Below, in pieces: positions 1-9,913 of a stretch of DNA of 64,000 bases. Every line of letters starts with the position of its first letter. The first letter of the stretch is position 1. Under the pieces are notes generated by a model, which saw nothing but the letters and a program-made list of their open reading frames with translations, was not told where the DNA came from and made no database searches. The stretch spans positions 42,397,934-42,461,933 of the forward strand of contig OX104127.1 of assembly GCA_944470555.2 (NCBI GenBank). Reading direction: 5' to 3'. Origin of the DNA: Heterobilharzia americana (lineage: Eukaryota > Platyhelminthes > Trematoda > Strigeidida > Schistosomatidae). The position numbers and the translations under genes were made by a program.

Positions 1-480
1 GGTGCTTCTTAGCAGGAAAAGGAGTCTGATCCATTCTTTATCTTCAAGAATTAGAAGAATCTGCACGAGTGATACTATCGACGATGAATTAGACAAACTA
101 CGGAAGACCCTCATGCAAAATGGATACCCATCCAGATTTATTGATAAGAACTTGAACGTAAATGAGAATAGGAAGCAAGCACTCACAGTTCCTAAGAAGA
201 CAATGTTTGTGAACGTTGGTTTCAAAGCCGATACGGCAGTCGAGATCCTGAAGAATCAGCTGTCCACATCACTAAAGAAGACATTCTTCTTTGCAAAGCA
301 GCTTCTCTAGTCAGCAACTGATTCCGGAGTACATTAAGAACAAGTTACCACTTTAGGCACATACTTCCCAGACGTATCTCTGAGCACTATCCTGCATGGT
401 TATCGAGGGGAAAGTGTAAATCAACTAACTGTTTAATTCTTGAACATTTGGTTAACTCTGGACATGTAGCTCGACCAGAA
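1..480 (+). pseudogene. Penelope-like element, 3' end (RT C-terminus and partial GIY-YIG)
   Basis: A 102-residue open frame (2-310) reads as the end of a Penelope-like reverse transcriptase: a conserved NGYPSRFI block (about residues 40-47), then the stretch leading to LKKTFFFAKQLL. After the stop at 308-310 homology resumes in another frame at 370 (RRISEHYPAWLSRGKC, then NCLILEHLVNSGHV to about 470), which is the middle and end of the GIY-YIG endonuclease domain that these elements carry downstream of the RT. The GIY and YIG strands that should lie around 310-370 are missing. The copy is therefore broken twice. The 5' part lies outside the window, so the full length is unknown. Confidence 0.72.
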
Positions 481-1011
481 TCCTCCAGCAATGTCATTTG
501 TCGAGCCAAATGGAATAGTTCAGTTATGCACAGCGGAAGCACTGACAATTCATCAATTCAAACCTGATCTCTGGATGCAAAAGAACCACGTTCAATCTCT
601 TATCTTACCATAATCTTAACACTTTCATATTTTTCAATTTCACTATGATTAGTTAGTTTATTATTATCACTCTTGTCTCATTCTTCACCTTCTTTACATC
701 CATCTATCTATCGAGTGGAAACTCAATATTCGCATTTCTCATCTACCAACAATTCTCACCTCGTCAAACTCCTTGCCTTCATTGTTATTTCTACTGTCTA
801 AGATTATTACGTAATTACTTTGCATTCTTGATTCCGGCATTTTTATTGCACTAGATTAATGATGAAAGTATACCCTATTGTTTTATAATAGACTGTTATA
901 TGCTTATGATATATATATATAAATACGATTGTACAGCTTTAGAAAATGATATCGTCGAAAAAGAAAAATTGTGTCCGCTGAATTATACTTCATAAATAAG
1001 CAATCGCTTAC
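481..1011. other. AT-rich spacer, no gene seen
   Basis: AT-rich sequence between the Penelope-like fragment and the first host exon. No open frame with protein-like composition and no recognisable repeat was found. About 500 nt lie immediately downstream (minus sense) of the 1012-1133 exon; no following exon could be assigned. Confidence 0.4.
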
Positions 1012-1133
1012 CTTGGCTATACCTAGAAATTCACCATTTCCATAAGCTCGCATAACAGGATTATGTGCAATCATGGTGTTACGAAACTTCCCAAATGCTA
1101 CTTCATCCACATTATAATAAATCAAACCATACA
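1012..1133 (-). CDS. Internal exon of an unidentified host gene
   Basis: A 122-nt exon bounded by CAG (acceptor, minus strand at 1135-1134) and AAG|GTAAGC (donor at 1011-1006). It encodes 40 complete codons after a 2-nt leftover and ends in phase 0. The peptide starts YGLIYYNVDEVAFGKFRN and ends with MRAYGNGEFLGIAK; the composition is that of a folded globular protein and no stop interrupts it. The upstream candidate exon at 5918-6006 ends in phase 1 and would join in frame (giving a V at the junction). I do not recognise the protein family. The intervening 4.8-kb intron holds an RTE leader copy and an SR2-like remnant. Confidence that it is an exon is fairly good; function is unknown. Confidence 0.55.
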
Positions 1134-1944
1134 CTGACACGTATTACATTTGATATTCTTTCATTAATGAATAAAATGAATGAATAATTTATTAGAAACT
1201 TTTTATTTTTATCAAATGGACTGATAATCTCTGTGCTATAATGATTTACTGACAACAAATCTGGATAAAGTGTGATGAATTCAGTCATAGTGATTCAACC
1301 GAGAAGGTAATTTCAACAGGATATACAATATTTTATTACTATGCATTACACTATGCCAATTGTTGCGCAAGTAGTTTATCTCAGTATTAAACCAACTAAG
1401 TTTACACAACACCAACATGTTTTTTTGGAAACAATTTGAGTAATAATCCTACTTAAGAAGTATCTATAGGTTAGACAAAAATCTTCATGAATACAGATAA
1501 CCTGTTTTGGGAAATTGTAGACATTTGCAAAAATATAGCTGAAAAATCAGTCATATACTGCTAAAAACTAAATTTCCAGAGGTGAAGTATTATTCGATGC
1601 AAGTACAGAGAAGAAAAATTCTTTAACCTAGTTTGTACTTGGTCAGATTTAAAAACTGAATAAAAATATGTTCCATCTCGTCTGCAGATATAATGTGCTG
1701 ATGAGTGTCAGTAAGCTCAGGATTACTGCCATGAATAGTACTCTCTTACTATCCTGAGCAGCCTATCCTAGTAATTACGTCATCAACTTGATTGGTAGAG
1801 TTTAACTATGTCTAAAAGTGAGTTGTACCATGTAAAGTAAATCTATTTTACCACTGGCATGCAATTGTCGTACATATGAAATAATGCTTGTGATATTTCA
1901 TCATCAATATCAACATAGGACCAGGCATTACTGCGTAACGGTTC
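1134..1944. other. Putative intron sequence, nothing recognised
   Basis: AT-rich sequence between two candidate exons on the minus strand. No repeat or open frame stands out before the RTE leader copy at about 1945. Confidence 0.35.
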
Positions 1945-2530
1945 GAGTTGCCACACCTCAGTACATCAGTGCATCAAGTAGAAAAGTAGTGATAGCTGCT
2001 ACCTTGACGTGATGGTCGGACTTGCATGTCACAATAACCCAACAAGCTATGCTCGTGGAACGCTTGTTCTCTTGAGGTCCTATTGTACCAGAAAGGACTA
2101 TTGGATAGTGGTAAGACGAAAAGCAGTTACCATTTTGGTGTAAATTGCTACACTACGATGACGGTCTGAGGGCAAAGTCGTACTGCTGCTAGCTGGATGG
2201 GTTGTGACAGCAGTAAGGTGTTTCCCTTGGATGACCAGTAGTGCCATGCTGATGCTGCCTTCTCAGTGGAAGAGGGGGTTAAAAAAGGTCGGCCCCAAAA
2301 ACAGCACACTCCACCATGCCCCACAGTCTGCCGGGCAGGTGGTGTTGGCTCATTTGTCGACCATCCGGCAGCACAAATACAAAAGTTCAAAATAGTCATA
2401 CACAAAAGGCTACGTGTGACAGACCTCAAACAGATGTCCGATAGGCTCTGTGGTCACACAAATCTCTTTCAGGTACCTTAAGAAGAAATAGCCTTCCATG
2501 GTATGGGCAGCCGGGAAGTGTCAACCGCCC
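1945..2530 (+). repeat. RTE-like element 5' leader, solitary copy (family A)
   Basis: About 580 bp that align by eye along most of their length with 8841-9380, where the same sequence runs straight into the endonuclease of an RTE-like element. Shared landmarks include gaacgcttgtt, gaggtcct, cgaaaagcagttacc, aagtcgtact, and near the end ggcagccggga and gtgtca. Open frames inside it are not conserved between copies. It is most simply a 5' leader fragment that lost its coding part. A reverse-complement relative lies at about 16.0-16.4 kb. Confidence 0.6.
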
Positions 2531-3839
2531 TCACAACTAGATCAGCACTCAAGTTTGTGATATTTACTGGTACAGTGATCAACAGAAACTTACCAAGTTA
2601 TGTAGACTTATTCCCGGTTCCCATTCCACACACAATAATGATTTATTATCTATTTAGAAGATTATTGTTAGTAATTTTCCGTAAACATGTTGTGTTATCA
2701 TCTTACCTTCCATTACGGAAGACATATTTACTGAACAAATTTACAGTTAGTCGTGGTCTATCCAAATTAATTCACTGAGAAACCAATCAATATTTGAGAA
2801 TTTCAAATCCATCTGATCAATAAATGCCTTATAACAAAATACAACACAATTGCAGAAAGATTTTGCATTACTGAAAGAAGAGAAAAAGCATCAACTAGGG
2901 AGCATGATCACTAGTTGTAACCAACTACTGTTATTTGATGGTAACTGACTATTGAAACCAGGTTATCCTGCTATTTGGGACTCGTCAGCTGGCCACAATC
3001 TATCATTAACATAATTAGAACACTGGCAATATCGAGGCATCCGTACAGGAGCCCATATGCCCATAGAGACCGATCAATGCGGTCCAATCAACGATGGTAT
3101 CATCAGTAATATCTCTTCTTAACTATCCACATTGTTATCCTTTTGGGTAGCTTAAGAAAACAAAGTCTTAGAACAACCACTTATCATAGTTTTGTTCCAC
3201 TATTGTATTTTTTCAGCGAAAACCCATTCGAAGTGCTGATATAACACCTAAAGGTTTTAGAACCTAACATTTTCAAAGCATAATAACTTCACAACACTTC
3301 AATTTTAACGTGAAATGAATACCTGAGTTGTGGAAGGCTTCGGACCACTAACCATATGGCAGCAGAACTAAAACGCCAATAACTGAAGTTAAGATCTGGT
3401 CAACAGTTGAGTTTCACAGCTCAGCTGCTAGGTCACCTAGTCAGTGATTCAGAGTCCACTGCTGCTGCGACTCAGATTTTCATTTTACTCTCAGTCATCA
3501 CTCAGTATCCATAGTATTAGGCTACTAAAACATGATCATCTCAGATAATGCCTACAACTACTCGATTTCCCTAACTTATCCATTATCGTTCAGTAATACT
3601 TCATGATAAGAATAATACCTATGATCTGTAAGGTAGTTTGATGCTTTTACATTAAAATAATGCTAAAAATGAATTCCGTTGAACTGGATGGTAATATAGT
3701 TTTCCATGTTTAGTCTGTTGGACAAGCAGCCTTGGTTATTATTAATTTTATTTTCCCTTGGGTTCCTAGTGAAAAATAGGGCTTCAGTAGCATCCCTTCA
3801 TTACACTCTCTTCTCTGCAGTCTTTTCAACCTAGCGTCA
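2531..3839. other. Unassigned sequence inside the putative intron
   Basis: About 1.3 kb with no coding-like frame and no repeat I can match elsewhere in the window. Confidence 0.3.
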
Positions 3840-5262
3840 CGAACGCCCACAACCTTTCATTTCTTCCTCACATCATCTCCTCCATGTCACCCTAGACTCG
3901 GATGCTCGACTTGTTGTTTCCCATTTGGATTCCACTCGAGGGCTTGGCCTGGTGCATGATGTCCCCAGTCAGCCTTCTCAGTGTATGCCCAATCCATCTC
4001 CACTTCCTTCCACTGCATATTTGTTCAGTGATAGGTCGTTGCCTCGTTGGTTCGTCACCAACCAGAGTTCCTATCTGCTTATTCTTATTATTTTGACCAT
4101 CCATCTAATCTTCAGTATCTAGTAAGCGTAGGCGGCAACTGTTGATGAATGTCTGTAGTTTGTTGGAAATCTCTTTCGTAACACACAAAGTCTCTGAACC
4201 ACACAGAAGCACTGACTTGACTGACGTCAGTGTTGAAAATCCGAATGTTGTTCACGCTTTATGCTGAGTACAGTAGATCTCCACACTGGTTTCAAGTTAA
4301 TGAACACCTGTCTTTCTTTTCCGATCTCGGCTGGCTTTGACGTCCTAGTTTGTGCCTGTGCCGCCTGTAGTTAAAACGATGCTGCCTAGTTAGGTGGGTA
4401 AGTAGGTGACAGAGACTACTTCCTTTAAGTTTTTCGCGTTCATGTTGATTGATGCTTGTTGTTGGTTTTGTATCTTCATCACCTCTTCTTCTCTACATTC
4501 ACTTGAAGTCCCGTTTCCGCTGCCTCGCCCCTTCTGTAAACTTGTTGGTTTTTGCCTGTAGATCCTCAAATTTGTGTGACAAGAGGTGAATCATCGGTGA
4601 CGAAATCCAAATCTTCCAGTGTCTTTTCATCAGTGAAACAACGTATGCTCACCTTCTCACAGCTCCTCACAGTTAACTGCATGTTCCGACTGACAACAAT
4701 CGGGAAGATGATCAGTGATAGTAGGTGGCTGCCTCATCTTACTCCTTCCTGTCTTCACTTCAAAGGCGTCCATTGTGGATCACTCGGCATGTGACCTTTT
4801 CATATGGTTGTTGAATGAGGCTGATAAAGATTTGTAGCACCAAAACTGTAGTGTTGAAACAGTTGCCAAATTACTTGTCTGTCGACGGTGTCGAAGGCCT
4901 TTGTAAAGTGGATAAAGTTGAAGTAGAGAGTTGACTGCCATTCTATTCTCTGTTCAATAATGATGTGTAGTGTTGCAATTTGATCTGCACATGATTTGTG
5001 TTTCCTAAAGCCAACCTGTTCCGGTGGTAATTTTGAATCCAGAGCATTGTTTAGTCTCTCCAGGATGATGCAGCATAATATTTTGCTTGGAATGGACAGC
5101 AGCATGATTCCTCGCCAGTTCTTGCAGAAGTCTTAGGTCTCTCTTCTTTGGGAGTTTGACAAGATAGGTCTTCTTCATATCTGCAGGTACCTTTCCTTCC
5201 TTCTAAACCTTCTGCAGTAGTGGTGTGAGCATGTCCGCTGTTGTCTCTGCGTCAGTCTTGGT
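3840..5262 (-). pseudogene. SR2-like (RTE clade) non-LTR retrotransposon remnant
   Basis: Read on the minus strand the order is that of an RTE reverse transcriptase. From 5262 down: a block like ETTADMLTPLLQKV, then KKTYLVKLPKK; at 5105-4800 a 101-residue frame with the fingers/palm blocks (PPEQVGFRKHKSCADQIATL, then HFTKAFDTVDRQVIWQL); at about 4620-4590 a damaged YADD region (LEDLDF followed by VTDDSP); and at 4104-3892 the C-terminal block (WRWIGHTLRR). Frames are shifted between blocks and stops are frequent. The 5' endonuclease part is missing, so the copy is 5'-truncated as is usual for non-LTR elements. The family match is to the schistosome SR2 type from memory of its conserved blocks. 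Confidence 0.75.
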
Positions 5263-5267
5263 TAATA

Positions 5268-5289
5268 ATTAGATAATTAGATAATTAGA
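5268..5289. repeat. Short tandem repeat (ATTAGATA)2.75
   Basis: Eight-base unit repeated nearly three times directly at the 5'-truncation point of the SR2-like copy. It may be a local insertion-site duplication or a chance microsatellite. Confidence 0.6.
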
Positions 5290-5917
5290 AGTAGTTTCGA
5301 ATTGTTATTGGTTTATCAAATAGAAATAAGTGAAATGAAATGTATTTGTAGAATGATTACTACAGTGTCAGGATTATCTTTCACATTAATTACAAGAACT
5401 TGGTGAAACTACTTATTTCGATAGAGATATTCAAAATCTTCAAAGAAATCTTGTTTCTGAGTTAATCATCTTACAGTGAATATTCACACAGTTTTAAGAT
5501 TCCCTGAAACACTGTGGCGTTAGCTAAGTTTCATTAAAATATGAATGAACAGAAGAAAGGAAAATTTGATCACTACTGAGTACAGCAAAAAAGATAGGTA
5601 CATGTTTTTTACTATTTGTAAATTGATTCTTATCATCTTCTTGTAATGAGTGAGAAAAGATCTATGATAACATAACTTAGAATTGATCATGTTGAAGAAA
5701 ATTCATTCACTCTGGATCTTCCTGTACACAAATATGTTTCACTCACATTTTCAATCATTTCACTTCATTTAACATCTTTCAGTTACCATCCATTTTCATT
5801 TGTAACTGTTGCAACAGGTATGAACTTGAAGTAATAAGCTTTCATGAAGTTATGCCTTTTATTTCTGTCGGTCTTTAGAAACAAAATGTATACTTACAAG
5901 AGTTAAATCAAACATAC
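5290..5917. other. Putative intron, nothing recognised
   Basis: AT-rich sequence between the SR2-like remnant and the upstream candidate exon. No coding-like frame was seen. Confidence 0.3.
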
Positions 5918-6006
5918 CTACAGTTTCTAAGAGACCAGTTCTCTTAAAATCTAAATCCAATGGTGATATTACTGATGAGGTTATACGCTTCGAAGTTATA
6001 TTCTTT
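5918..6006 (-). CDS. Candidate exon upstream of the 1012-1133 exon
   Basis: An 89-nt segment with acceptor CACAAG (minus strand, ending at 6007) and donor GTAG|GTATGT (exon ends at 5918). One frame is open throughout: 1-nt leftover, 29 codons, 1-nt leftover; the other two frames contain stops. The peptide includes ITSSVISPLDLDFKRTG and ends LLETV. Its phase-1 end fits the phase of the exon at 1133-1012 exactly, so both could belong to one unidentified protein. No homologue was recognised. The short length and an acceptor lacking a strong pyrimidine tract keep confidence moderate. Confidence 0.4.
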
Positions 6007-6509
6007 CTTGTGTAGCCAGCCAATTACAGGTGGACGGTATCATGCTACACTTCCTGATTCTGCCTGTTCTATGTATATTTATCACCTTAACTTCTGCTGT
6101 GGAGCTACTTAAATAGGGTGTACAATTAGATATGTTCGTTGTAGAATATCTGAACACCATCCAGTATGAATGGGTCGAGGACAGATGTATGTTATAAAAA
6201 GCTCAGTACTCAGTTCAGATTGATCATAAAATGAATAAAAGTAAGGTTTTTACAGTTGTTTATAGTATAACATCCAGTCTTTGGCGTCATTTATGTATTC
6301 GCTTCCCACATACAACAAAAGCTATTGCTAAACATGTACAAATCAAATTTTTGTATTTTGAAGAAATTGGTACAACTTTGCATTAGCTTGGTCATCTGGG
6401 TAGAATTGACGTCCCTAATATACTATAATTTATTCACAAGTGAACCCCTCCCCTTTTAGTTAACATTACCCATCTTTTTAATTTTCTATCTCCTTATTAT
6501 TATATAATT
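6007..6509. other. Unassigned AT-rich sequence
   Basis: No coding-like frame or recognised repeat before the inverted-repeat-bounded block that begins at 6510. Confidence 0.3.
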
Positions 6510-6535
6510 TATTTTTGAGATGAATGGGGATTTTA

Positions 6536-6712
6536 ATTTAGAAGTAGTAATCATCATGAACTGACATCAGTTAGGGAACCATTGAAAATCTGGGAGCACT
6601 GGACAGCCGTTTCGTCCAACTAGTATGGGACTCCTCAGTAGTACGCACCCACCGCCAATACGTTAACAATTGAGCCACTGAGTCGGTTCCCAGCAGTTCA
6701 CAATTTATAACT
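6536..6712 (-). mobile_element. Sm-alpha-like tRNA-derived SINE with hammerhead domain, copy 1
   Basis: Minus-strand SINE. From 6712 down: a tRNA-related head (GACTCAGTGGCTCAA), the hammerhead domain (6644-6596), then the body CCAGTGCTCCCAG and a conserved CTGATGTCAGTTCATGATG tail segment. The same order of blocks is found in copies at 6889-7012, 7621-7795 and 58.9-59.1 kb. Such elements are known from Schistosoma as the Sm-alpha family, which encodes an active hammerhead ribozyme. Confidence 0.75.
6596..6644 (-). ncRNA. Hammerhead ribozyme with intact core (SINE copy 1)
   Basis: Read on the minus strand: core C3-A9 as CTGAGGA (6638-6632; CUGANGA with N7=G); stem II GTCC/GGAC (6631-6628 with 6617-6614), four perfect pairs around loop CATACTAGTT; then GAA (6613-6611), a minimal stem III AC/GT closed by loop GGCT, and cleavage-site C17 at 6602 followed by C. 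Stem I pairs GTACTA with CAGTGC, with one G-T wobble and one mismatch beside the core. All invariant core residues are present, so self-cleavage is possible, although the stem I mismatch may weaken it. Confidence 0.7.
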
Positions 6713-6888
6713 TCTATCAATTCACGATATAACGCGACTGTCACCCAAGGTCTTCAGTTAGCACCCACTCCACTTCACTTCCAACTGGTTGACCCCACAG
6801 GTCACTGCTTCTCATTACAGCTTCCTGATATCCTTCTGGAAGCAAGTCACTAATGAGCACTATACAGTAATGTATTTTTGAGATGAAT

Positions 6889-7012
6889 AGTTTCTTTTTA
6901 ATTGAGAAGTAGTAATCATCATGGACTGACATCAGTTAGGGAACCATTGAAAATCTGGGAGCACTGGACAGCTGCTTCGTTCTAGTATGGGACTACTCAA
7001 CAGTACTTCTAA
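6889..7012 (-). mobile_element. Sm-alpha-like SINE, copy 2 (5'-truncated, ribozyme dead)
   Basis: Nearly identical to the 3' half of copy 1 (gaagtagtaatcatcat, then gactgacatcagttaggg, ggagcactggacagctg). The hammerhead core has decayed: the CTGAGGA box reads TTGAGTA and the stem II arms no longer pair. It lies 0.3 kb from copy 1 in the same orientation. Confidence 0.65.
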
Positions 7013-7042
7013 GTTGGAAAATCCCCACTCATCTCAAAAATA

Positions 7043-7620
7043 GCCCATCTACTTTATTTGACACTTTCATCAATCTTATATAATTACTGTATTGATCTGT
7101 TTGCATCTTCATTTTTCTAATTGTTAACTTCATGAATAATTCTAAATTCATAATTATCTTAGTGATGTTATGAACATGTATAGACTACACCCATAAAGCC
7201 ATTTCTACGTATACTACGCCAGCACACCTTATACTGACTTAAATAGAAGCAGACTAGGAAATATACTAGAGATAATCAGATCAAGAAAAAGCATAATTTA
7301 ATAAATTATCTATCCATAGGTCTTAGCCCAACAGGCACTTGTTTACTAAGCTATAAGCTCTTCCATATGATAAGGATTAATAATGCTATATGCAAATCTA
7401 CAGTCGACTGAAAGTCTAGCGAGTAACACCTTCATTTCATGAACTTAATATGCTAAGTTGGAATTTAAAAAAGCCCAATATAAACGAAGAAATCATATCT
7501 ACTGATCATATAGAAGAACAAACAATCAGACTTTGGTTTTACTTTTAAAATACTGAATAACTAAGTTAAGAAAATGCTATGATGTCAGTTTGTTTAGTAT
7601 GTATTTTTATTTCAAGTTGT
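7043..7620. other. Unassigned AT-rich sequence
   Basis: No gene, repeat or structured element recognised between SINE copies 2 and 3. Confidence 0.3.
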
Positions 7621-7795
7621 TATTCATCGTTGACTGATATCAGTTGGAGGAACAAAGGAAACCTGGGAGCACTGGACAGCTAGCTGTTTCATCCTAGTAT
7701 GGGACTCAGCAGTGCGCACCCATGACCCCTCCGGAGATCGAACCCATGACCTTCAAGTCCCATGGCCAGCACGTTACTACTTATTTCCACAACAA
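7621..7795 (-). mobile_element. Sm-alpha-like SINE, copy 3 with box B
   Basis: Minus-strand copy with a tRNA-type box B (GGGTTCGATCTCC) at about 7755-7743, followed by the GCACTG...CAGTGC stem I arms of the hammerhead, perfectly complementary here. The core has lost three bases: CTGA is followed directly by GTCC, so N7, G8 and A9 are missing. Stem III is expanded to a palindrome (ACAGCTAGCTGT). The ribozyme should be inactive. Confidence 0.7.
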
Positions 7796-8759
7796 AATAT
7801 TTGGGAAAACCGAATTTTACTACGAATCTGATACAATTATTTTGCTTATACTTGTCTAATACTATGAATACTCAGTACATAGAATAATTTTCAGTCTGGT
7901 ATGAACATGATAAGATTACGAGAACATTTAATCAGTTTTAAATTCATACAGATTATTCTAACACGTTCAAGAATTATCATTATTTATTGATATTCTTGTA
8001 ATTCTCCGTTGTTTTATTGAATCGAAATGTTCTACTCTCAATGGCAAAAACATTAGTCACTGGGGTGCAGGTACATCCAGATGACGAATCCCAAAATATG
8101 AAAAAACGCAGGTCCTGGATTCTTCAGCTACCCACAATCAACCAAATTCACGTTCAAGAATCATTTAAATTCAGGTATTTTGAAACATACATACAAAATC
8201 ATCTCAAAAGAGCCTTTGTTTCATTGACTTATATTAATGGAATGTGATAGTCCGATTCATGTCTTGCTATCCCGTTTATGTTCTGCATATTAACTGAGGT
8301 TTTGTCACATTTTGTGAAATACGTCTTGAGACTAATCGTTACTTTTTTTTAAAATGTGTAGTTAACATTGGGTGGTTTAAGGCACTTGTCATTCGGTAAA
8401 GTGTACAAGGTCAGTTCAATGACTAAGGAGGAGACGTTTGAATGGGATTCGCTGCACCATCCAGTGGTTAGTAGGTAATATCTGCTATTGTTCAGTTTTA
8501 ATTATCAAAATAACTGGCTACACAGTTATCGAAGCACAACATAATCAACCACCAAGGAGAAATTTGGTGCCATCTTTGGTTTGCTCAGAAACAAAAAAAC
8601 CCGAGAAAACCAGACAGGCACCTAGATGGGTTTGTTTCGATCACACCTTAGCCCGCAATCAGGTTCTGGAACATACCCATACTTACCAACACCCAATTCT
8701 AGCTACTTCTTGACCTGAATATGGAAATCGACTCCGTCAACCGATCTTATGAGAGTGTT
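7796..8759. other. Unassigned region with one 91-codon plus-strand frame
   Basis: Contains an open frame at 8438-8713 without recognisable domains; its composition does not argue for a gene. It may be decayed repeat attached to the RTE-like piece that begins at about 8760. Confidence 0.25.
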
Positions 8760-9860
8760 ACGTACCAAAACAGGAGCTAAATAAGTCCATCAATCTGTTG
8801 AAGGCTCTACATTCGAATACCTGTGGGCGTGTCAGACCTGGTCAATAGCTGCTACCTCAACGTGGAGGTCGAGCTAGTATATCAGTGACTCGACGTGCTA
8901 CGCTGACTGGAACGCTTGTTCCCTCGAGGTCCTGCCTTAACAGAAAGTATAGTGACCAAACGAAAAGCAATTACCGTTGTAGAGTTAATTACTAAACCAG
9001 GACGAGGGTTTGAGGGCGAAGTCGTACTGTTAACTGGACGGGGTGTGACAGTAGTGAGGCGTTCCTTTCGGATGGCCAGTAGTGTCACGCCTATATGCTG
9101 CTTTCGCAATGGGAAGGAGGGTTACAAACGTCGGCCTCGAAAATAATAAACCCCTTCTTCTCCATGTTTTTTTCGTGCTGGCGGTATTGGTTCTCCATGA
9201 ACGGCGTTAGAACAAGCAAACTTCAAAATAACAGCCCGCAGAATGTCATGTCTAATAGGCCTAAAGCAGATGTCACATAGACCCTGCGGTCACGTAAATC
9301 TTTTCCTCTTCAGGTACTTTAATAAGAAATAGGCTTCCACGATGTAGGCAGCCGGGAGGTGTCAGCCATCTGCACGCTCCGTGCAGTACACAAGACACAA
9401 TCGAATATAGACTCTCTTCCTTCGTCTTCACCTTCTGATACTAGTAAACTTTTTACACCTTCCCCAACCCCTCACACTGCAACCATTGTCAACACCAAAG
9501 ACATCGAAACCCCACTACTAGTTTCCTAAGACCACGACATCGATTTCATGGGAGAACTTCCAACGTCTTAAGTCTATGCAACGTTGAACAGCAAGCATCG
9601 TTCGCCAAAAACTCTGGAATCTCCAACCATGAATGTATGCTGTGCCTCTGAGACATGTACACATCACCAGAGTATGGTTATTAAACTAGCCTCCCCTGGT
9701 CATAATAGTGAACCCTCTAAATTCATTTTGAGAGCATCCGGATACCCAACGGCTAACTCCCAAGGCCTCTCTAGTGTAGGCATGGCATTGAGCTGTAGAA
9801 CAGAAAGTACGCTTCTCGACTGGATACAAGTTAACAGCATCGAAGAGTGAACTTATCTGC
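8760..9860 (+). pseudogene. RTE-like retrotransposon, RT scrap plus leader plus endonuclease N-terminus
   Basis: Three parts of one family in one orientation. 8765-8835 reads INLLKALHSNTCGRV, an RT block of this family. 8841-9380 is the 5' leader (family A, see 1945-2530). 9580-9850 encodes the start of the apurinic-type endonuclease (NVCCASETCTHHQSMVIKL ... SSVGMALS ... LLDWIQVNS), where the E of SET is a catalytic-site residue. The reading frame ends at 9850. The odd order (RT scrap before leader) suggests either a tandem arrangement with a large deletion or template switching. Confidence 0.65.
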
Positions 9861-9913
9861 ATTACTACGAACGACTTCCAACCTCATCACCAAGAGTCTT
9901 CAACCATAAATTC

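Larger units (their letters stand above)
6510..7042. repeat. SINE-containing block bounded by 25-bp inverted repeats
   Basis: The left end (6510-6534, TATTTTTGAGATGA then RTGGGGATTTT) and the reverse complement of the right end (7018-7042) match at 24 of 25 positions. A partial third copy (TATTTTTGAGATGAAT) lies inside at about 6872-6887. The block holds two minus-strand SINE pieces. No obvious target-site duplication flanks it. It may be a MITE-like composite, or the inverted ends may come from rearranged SINE copies. Confidence 0.5.

Noticed and set aside
3892..4122. Plus-strand frames of 64-65 codons
   Set aside because: Antisense shadows of the SR2-like RT C-terminus.
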